Shown here: one piece after another, positions 6,769 through 10,293 of the stretch
Layout: each line of letters starts with the position of its first letter
Position numbering within the stretch: the first letter of the stretch is position 1
From: CAYMRB01 sp964392615
Lineage (GTDB): Bacteria; Planctomycetota; UBA8108
Length of the DNA: 10,293 nucleotides
NCBI GenBank assembly: GCA_964392615.1
Contig: CAYMRB010000368.1
Span: 1 to 10,293 of the forward strand
Direction of reading: 5' to 3'
Program-made: the position numbers and the translations under genes
Notes under the pieces: model-generated
Told to the model about the DNA's origin: nothing
Database searches by the model: none
Seen by the model: only the letters and a program-made list of their open reading frames with translations

Positions 6769-8820
6769 CTAGGCGCTCTCCTCAGACGTTCCGGGAATGC
6801 GCACTGCGACGGTCGTTCCCTCGCCCTCGCAGCTGTCGATGCGGATCGTTCCGCCGTGCGCGTCGACGATGCGCTTGGACTGGAAGAGGCCGATGCCGAG
6901 GCCGCCGCTCTTCGTCGTGTGGAACGGCACGAAGAGCTCGTCGTCGATGAAGGATTGTGGAATACCGGAACCCTCGTCGCGCACGACGAGCTCGACGCCG
7001 TTTTCTAGCGGGTGCGTCGCGACTTCGATGCGGTCTCCGGACTCCGTGGCCTCGACCGCGTTGATCACGACGTTTCTCACGACGCTGCGCATCTCGCTCG
7101 CATCGAGCTGTACGAGTGGCAGATCGGCGAGGTCGAGTTCGAGCCGCGCTGCTGCGGACGCGTCGAGCTCGTCGCGAACGTCGAGGACGAGGTCGTTCAG
7201 GTCGCTCGGGCTGCGCTCCGTGGGCAGATCCGACGAGAAGGTCCGCAGGCTATTGCAGAGATGCGTCATCTTATCGGCAGTCTCGAGGACCGATTGCAGC
7301 GCGTCTCTGCGGAACTCCGGATTGTCCGCGTGCTTCGTGGCGTTCTTCGCGACCATCGACAGCGTCGTCGCGAAGTTCTTGAGATCGTGGAGGAGGAACG
7401 TCGAGAACGCGCGGAAGGCCTCGTCCTCGCGCGCTTGCGCCCGCAGCTCGAGAAGCTCGCGGGAGTGAAACTCGCGGGCTGCGTACCCGGCGAGCACGCG
7501 GAGGAACTCCGTGGCGTCCGGCGCATGCGGACGGCCGCTGCGATCGGGGCCGACCGTGACCACGCCGAGGCATTCGCTGCCGACCAGCAAGGGGACGATG
7601 TGCGTTGCCCGCGTCGCCCGCGCCAGGTCGCGCAGTTCCGGTGAGAGCTGCGCGCCCTCGTCGATGGTCGTGGGGCCGTCGAGCGCACGGACTCCGTCGA
7701 GTGCGCCCTCCGGAACGCGAGTCGGCCCTTCGCCGTAGACCGCGATGCACTCGAAGACGCCCGGCCCGGTCCCCTTGATCCAGACGGTGACGTCGAGCGC
7801 TCCCAGGGCCTGGTGGATGAGGTCGGCCAGCGCGCTTGCGGCCGTCTCCGGCGGGTCTTCGCCTCGCACGCGTTCGGACGCCTCGAGCCAGAAGCGCCGG
7901 TAATCGTATCGCCCCGCGAACACGTGCGTTCGCATCCAGGCTCGGAATCGGTGTCGAACGCGGGTCGACAGCAGGACGGTCGCCAGCGCGAGAGTCGCCG
8001 CGACGAACAGGAGGAAAGCCCCCTCCGTCGTCGATTCCAGCAGCGTTCCGGCCAATCGGGCGGCCACGCTCGCGGCGACGAGGAAGAGCCCCACGCAGAG
8101 GAACGTCAGCGTGCTGGTGGCGAGGCCGTGCGATACGCGAAGCCCGCCGCGCAGCGCGCTGCGCCGCCATGACACGAGAATCAGGAGCGAGCCGGGCAGC
8201 AGGACGAGCCCGAGAATCGGCAGCTGTCGATCCGGCGCCGCGGCGTACAGGAGCAGTCGCGACGCCACGTAGACGCCCGCAGCGAACGGAGCGGCGAGGC
8301 CGAGCGCGAGGAACTTGATTTGCCAGCGGTGGTGCTCCTCGGCTCCGCGCAGTGATCGCTCCAGATTCGAGAGGACGGCGACCGAGACGGCCAGGAGATA
8401 GAGACCGACCCAGTACCCGCGGCGCGAGTGGAGCACGGTGTGGAGGTCAGAGCTCGGCGTCCCCGGGCTGCGCAGAGCGACGAGCGCGAGCACGGCGGAA
8501 GCGATCACGGTGGCGACGACCACCGCGCGTCGGATCATGCGTCGCGTGCCGTGAGCCGGCGGCAAGAGTGTGTGCGTGTACGCCAGCGCCGCGGGTGCGG
8601 CCAGGACGACCAACGCGGCGGCGGCCAGCGTCCCGCTCTCCGCGGGCCAGCCGGGCAGTGCGCCGCCGCACGCGACCGCGACCGACGACAGGCCCATCGG
8701 AAGAAGATAGAGCGACAGGCGCCAGGACGAGGGGCCGAGGCGACCGGTCAAGAGGACCAACACGCTGACGCTGATCGTCGTGATCGCCGATAACGAGTAG
8801 AGGTACGCCGAGAGTCCCAT
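6769..8820 (-). CDS. prsK: PrsK, membrane sensor histidine kinase of the XrtA/PEP-CTERM system
   Basis: An inner-membrane histidine kinase of 683 residues counted from the ATG at 8820. Residue numbers here follow that start plus one, because a TTG immediately before it would add one residue. Residues about 1-290 hold eight or more hydrophobic segments, the long membrane sensor typical of PrsK. A GAF-like domain follows (about 324-450). The phospho-acceptor His-479 lies in FLLHDLKN. The HATPase domain (about 575-678) shows the N box VVRNVVINAVEA with Asn-588, RDEGSGIP, and FVPFHTTKSGGLGIGL. No HAMP domain was seen. The signal sensed is unknown. It is expected to phosphorylate PrsR, encoded 98 bases downstream. 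The start has no clear Shine-Dalgarno. A small upstream frame ends at 8820 and overlaps the ATG as TGATG, so coupling from a leader is possible. Confidence 0.93.
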   Translation of the reverse strand: MGLSAYLYSLSAITTISVSVLVLLTGRLGPSSWRLSLYLLPMGLSSVAVACGGALPGWPAESGTLAAAALVVLAAPAALAYTHTLLPPAHGTRRMIRRAVVVATVIASAVLALVALRSPGTPSSDLHTVLHSRRGYWVGLYLLAVSVAVLSNLERSLRGAEEHHRWQIKFLALGLAAPFAAGVYVASRLLLYAAAPDRQLPILGLVLLPGSLLILVSWRRSALRGGLRVSHGLATSTLTFLCVGLFLVAASVAARLAGTLLESTTEGAFLLFVAATLALATVLLSTRVRHRFRAWMRTHVFAGRYDYRRFWLEASERVRGEDPPETAASALADLIHQALGALDVTVWIKGTGPGVFECIAVYGEGPTRVPEGALDGVRALDGPTTIDEGAQLSPELRDLARATRATHIVPLLVGSECLGVVTVGPDRSGRPHAPDATEFLRVLAGYAAREFHSRELLELRAQAREDEAFRAFSTFLLHDLKNFATTLSMVAKNATKHADNPEFRRDALQSVLETADKMTHLCNSLRTFSSDLPTERSPSDLNDLVLDVRDELDASAAARLELDLADLPLVQLDASEMRSVVRNVVINAVEATESGDRIEVATHPLENGVELVVRDEGSGIPQSFIDDELFVPFHTTKSGGLGIGLFQSKRIVDAHGGTIRIDSCEGEGTTVAVRIPGTSEESA

Positions 8821-8933
8821 CAAGTTCGCGGAGAGCGAGACGGCGCCCGTTGGCCGCCGTCGCGCCGAATCGCCTTCTTCAACAAGCCGTCAGGGTTTCC
8901 CCGAGACGAGTGTCGAACATTTGGGTTGGACAT
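8820..8933 (-). CDS. Possible 37-residue leader ORF overlapping the prsK start
   Basis: ATG at 8933 opens 37 codons ending in TGA at 8822-8820, which overlaps the prsK ATG as TGATG. The product is basic (MSNPNVRHSSRGN..., ending PSRSPRT) and unrecognised. An in-frame ATG at 8969 would give 49 residues. GGACGG lies close before 8933, but its spacing is poor. The only support is the overlap geometry and the lack of a ribosome site directly at prsK; it may be chance in GC-rich DNA. Confidence 0.2.
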   Translation of the reverse strand: MSNPNVRHSSRGNPDGLLKKAIRRDGGQRAPSRSPRT

Positions 8934-9080
8934 CACCGTCCGAATGATCCTCCATAGATTACCAGCCATGAGCTGGAAGTCGGTTCGCTCGCGTTTTGCC
9001 GCTGCGCGTCCCGGACGGGGCCGCACGGGCGCGGCGAAGCGATACTCAGGATTCGGCGCTCGACGTCCGACACTTACACC

Positions 9081-9092
9081 ATCGGATCCGAT
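9081..9092. promoter_or_regulatory. Perfect 12-bp palindrome, candidate operator
   Basis: ATCGGATCCGAT reads the same on both strands. It lies 94 bases before the FemAB start in the divergent gap and overlaps the GG of a sigma-54-like promoter candidate. This is consistent with a dimeric regulator site, not proof of one. Confidence 0.35.
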
Positions 9093-9097
9093 TTTGC
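9083..9097 (+). promoter_or_regulatory. Weak sigma-54-like (-24/-12) promoter candidate for the FemAB gene
   Basis: The pattern GG-N10-GC is met by GG at 9084-9085 and GC at 9096-9097, with TTTTGC matching the -12 half well. The -24 half (CGGATC) is poor against TGGCAC. The neighbouring PrsR is a sigma-54 activator, which makes the site worth noting. A second, weaker GG-N10-GC lies at 8975-8988. Confidence 0.25.
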
Positions 9098-9137
9098 CGG
9101 TGCCGCCACACGCACGGAGAGGCCTACGAACCCGGCA

Positions 9138-9155
9138 CGCCCGCGAATGCGGGCG
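9138..9155 (+). repeat. Perfect 7-bp hairpin in the FemAB 5' leader, REP-like
   Basis: Arms CGCCCGC and GCGGGCG flank a GAAT loop, 30 bases before the ATG and 17 before the ribosome site. The core CCCGCGAATGCGGG resembles the stem of common dispersed intergenic repeats. It could stabilise the mRNA or be a repeat remnant. Confidence 0.4.
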
Positions 9156-9172
9156 AGGTTTCGTCCGGCATC

Positions 9173-9179
9173 GGAGGAG
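9173..9179 (+). promoter_or_regulatory. Strong ribosome binding site fixing the FemAB start
   Basis: GGAGGAG, whose GGAGGA core ends seven bases before the ATG at 9186. It favours this start over in-frame ATGs at 9147 (which lies inside the hairpin) and 9249. Confidence 0.7.
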
Positions 9180-9185
9180 CCCAGT

Positions 9186-10286
9186 ATGTCCGTGGTGCGG
9201 ACGCAGAGCCCGAGGCAGCGAGAACTGTCGGGAGCTGCGCGATCGACGATGAACCTGATCGAGTGTCGCCCTGTCGAGCCGTCGGAGGCTGCGCTGTGGA
9301 ACGCGTACGTCGACTCCCACCCGCAGGCGCAGCTCGGTCATCGCTTCGAATGGCGCAACGTGTTCGAAGGCGCGTATCGCAAGCGCTGCCCGTATCTCGT
9401 CGCCACCCGCGACGGGAGCTGGGTCGGCGTTCTGCCGCTCGTTCGCATGCGGGGCTTCCTGAGCTCGCGTCAGCTCGTATCGCTGCCGTTTCTGGACCAT
9501 GCTGGCGTGCTCGCGGACTCCGACGAGGTCGCGGGGGTTCTGACTCAGACGGCGATCGATCTGTCCAGGAGTATGGGCGCACGCGGGGTCGAGCTGCGAA
9601 GGCTGGCTCCAGAGGGCGTCGGCGGTGACTCGCGTGCCGCGATGATTCTCGACCTCCCCGACAGCGATGAAGAGCTGTGGAAGTCGTTCAAGCCCAAGGT
9701 GCGTAATCAGGTTCGTAACGCCGAGAAGAAACACGGGCTCGTCACACGCATCGGGACGAAGGAAGATCGCACGGAGTTCTACCGCGTCTTCTGCCGCAAT
9801 ATGCGCGATCTCGGCTCGCCCGTCCACGCGCGCAGTTTCCTGGAAGGTGTCCTCGACGAGTTCGGGGACGCAGCCCGGCTCTGGGTGACGGCGAGCTCGG
9901 AGGGACGCATCGTCGGCGGGGCGATCGCGATTCAGGCGCAGGACATGATCACGGTGCCCTGGGCGTCGTCGTTGCGGGAGTTCTTCTCGCAGTGTCCGAA
10001 CCACTCGCTCTACTGGGAAATCCTCAAGGACGCCGCCAGCTCGGAGGCCAAGCGCTTCGATTTCGGAAGATCGTGGATCGGAGCCGGGACCTACCGATTC
10101 AAGAAGCAATGGGGGGCGAAGCCGCACGCGCTGTCGTGGGCGAGCTTCGACACCTCCGGTCGGCCGGAGGCCGCTCAGGCCTATCGCCCGACGGACCATG
10201 AGACGATCGTGAAGATATGGAGCCGGCTGCCTCTGCCCGTCGCCAATGTCCTCGGACCGATCATTCGGCAGCAGCTGTCGCAGTGA
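9186..10286 (+). CDS. FemAB-family protein, PEP-CTERM/XrtA system-associated
   Basis: A protein of 366 residues from the FemAB group of GNAT-fold acyl/aminoacyl transferases, and the form found in XrtA loci. Visible marks are YLVATRDGSWVGVLPL (70-85), the basic segment FKPKVRNQVRNAEKKHG (168-184), LGSPVH (209-214), NHSLYWEILK (272-281) and the strongly typical FDFGRSWIGAGTYRFKKQWG (291-310). Classical Fem proteins add amino acids to the peptidoglycan cross-bridge. The substrate of the PEP-CTERM-linked branch is not established, though a role in exopolysaccharide or envelope modification is likely. The protein is probably cytoplasmic or membrane-peripheral, since no signal peptide is seen. The start is set by GGAGGAG at 9173-9179. 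It is transcribed away from prsK and so may share control with it. TGA at 10284-10286 ends the gene seven bases from the window edge, so no terminator can be judged. Confidence 0.92.
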   Translation: MSVVRTQSPRQRELSGAARSTMNLIECRPVEPSEAALWNAYVDSHPQAQLGHRFEWRNVFEGAYRKRCPYLVATRDGSWVGVLPLVRMRGFLSSRQLVSLPFLDHAGVLADSDEVAGVLTQTAIDLSRSMGARGVELRRLAPEGVGGDSRAAMILDLPDSDEELWKSFKPKVRNQVRNAEKKHGLVTRIGTKEDRTEFYRVFCRNMRDLGSPVHARSFLEGVLDEFGDAARLWVTASSEGRIVGGAIAIQAQDMITVPWASSLREFFSQCPNHSLYWEILKDAASSEAKRFDFGRSWIGAGTYRFKKQWGAKPHALSWASFDTSGRPEAAQAYRPTDHETIVKIWSRLPLPVANVLGPIIRQQLSQ

Positions 10287-10293
10287 CTTCGGT

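Larger units (their letters stand above)
8821..9185. other. Divergent intergenic region between prsK and the FemAB gene
   Basis: These 365 bases hold no convincing long gene and should contain both outward promoters. Toward prsK there is a TAATCT (8961-8956, minus strand) that could be a -10 box, but no matching -35. An inverted repeat CCAGC-CATGA-GCTGG lies at 8962-8976. Toward FemAB there is a 12-bp palindrome (9081-9092), an overlapping GG-N10-GC sigma-54-like pattern (9084-9097), a hairpin (9138-9155) and a strong ribosome site (9173-9179). Frames open across this region are Arg/Pro-rich and unlike proteins. Confidence 0.6.

Noticed and set aside
9147..9185. ATG at 9147 as the FemAB start
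   Set aside because: It sits inside a perfect hairpin without a ribosome site; GGAGGAG precedes the ATG at 9186.
8820..10199. A 459-codon minus-strand frame opposite the FemAB gene
   Set aside because: The plus strand here has clear FemAB motifs and a strong ribosome site; the minus frame is Arg/Pro-rich without motifs. Only its last 37 codons are kept as a weak leader candidate.

Overview
The window is GC-rich (about 60-65% by eye) and carries part of an exosortase A (XrtA / PEP-CTERM) locus. This system sorts proteins with a C-terminal PEP-CTERM signal to the envelope in Gram-negative bacteria that make exopolysaccharide. Family membership, GC content and gene order suggest a proteobacterium or a related Gram-negative lineage. 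The sequence alone does not give the species. I saw no rRNA, tRNA, CRISPR array or intact mobile element.

Layout: five genes run leftward on the minus strand. In transcription order they are prsK (sensor histidine kinase, 8820-6769), prsR (sigma-54-type response regulator, 6670-5291), xrtA (exosortase, 5133-4168), epsI (exosortase-associated protein, 4171-3137) and a very large membrane-anchored helical-repeat protein. The last is open from 3132 to the window edge, 1044 codons with no stop. One gene faces the other way, a PEP-CTERM-associated FemAB-family protein (9186-10286). A 365-base divergent intergenic region separates it from prsK.

How they fit together: PrsK and PrsR are a two-component pair known from XrtA loci and are expected to control exopolysaccharide and PEP-CTERM genes through sigma-54. 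XrtA carries the expected Cys, Arg and His residues of the exosortase active site. EpsI is its usual partner, and xrtA and epsI overlap by ATGA. epsI ends four bases before the start of the helical-repeat gene, so these three look translationally coupled. No PEP-CTERM substrate is encoded in the window.

The least ordinary parts are three. The first is the huge helical-repeat protein, which lacks the lipoprotein signal of the known TPR component PrsT. The second is a roughly 140-residue C-terminal extension of EpsI, which has lower GC, contains several perfect hairpins and a dispersed-repeat-like tail, and looks like former intergenic DNA. The third is a perfect 12-bp palindrome overlapping a sigma-54-like promoter candidate ahead of the FemAB gene.
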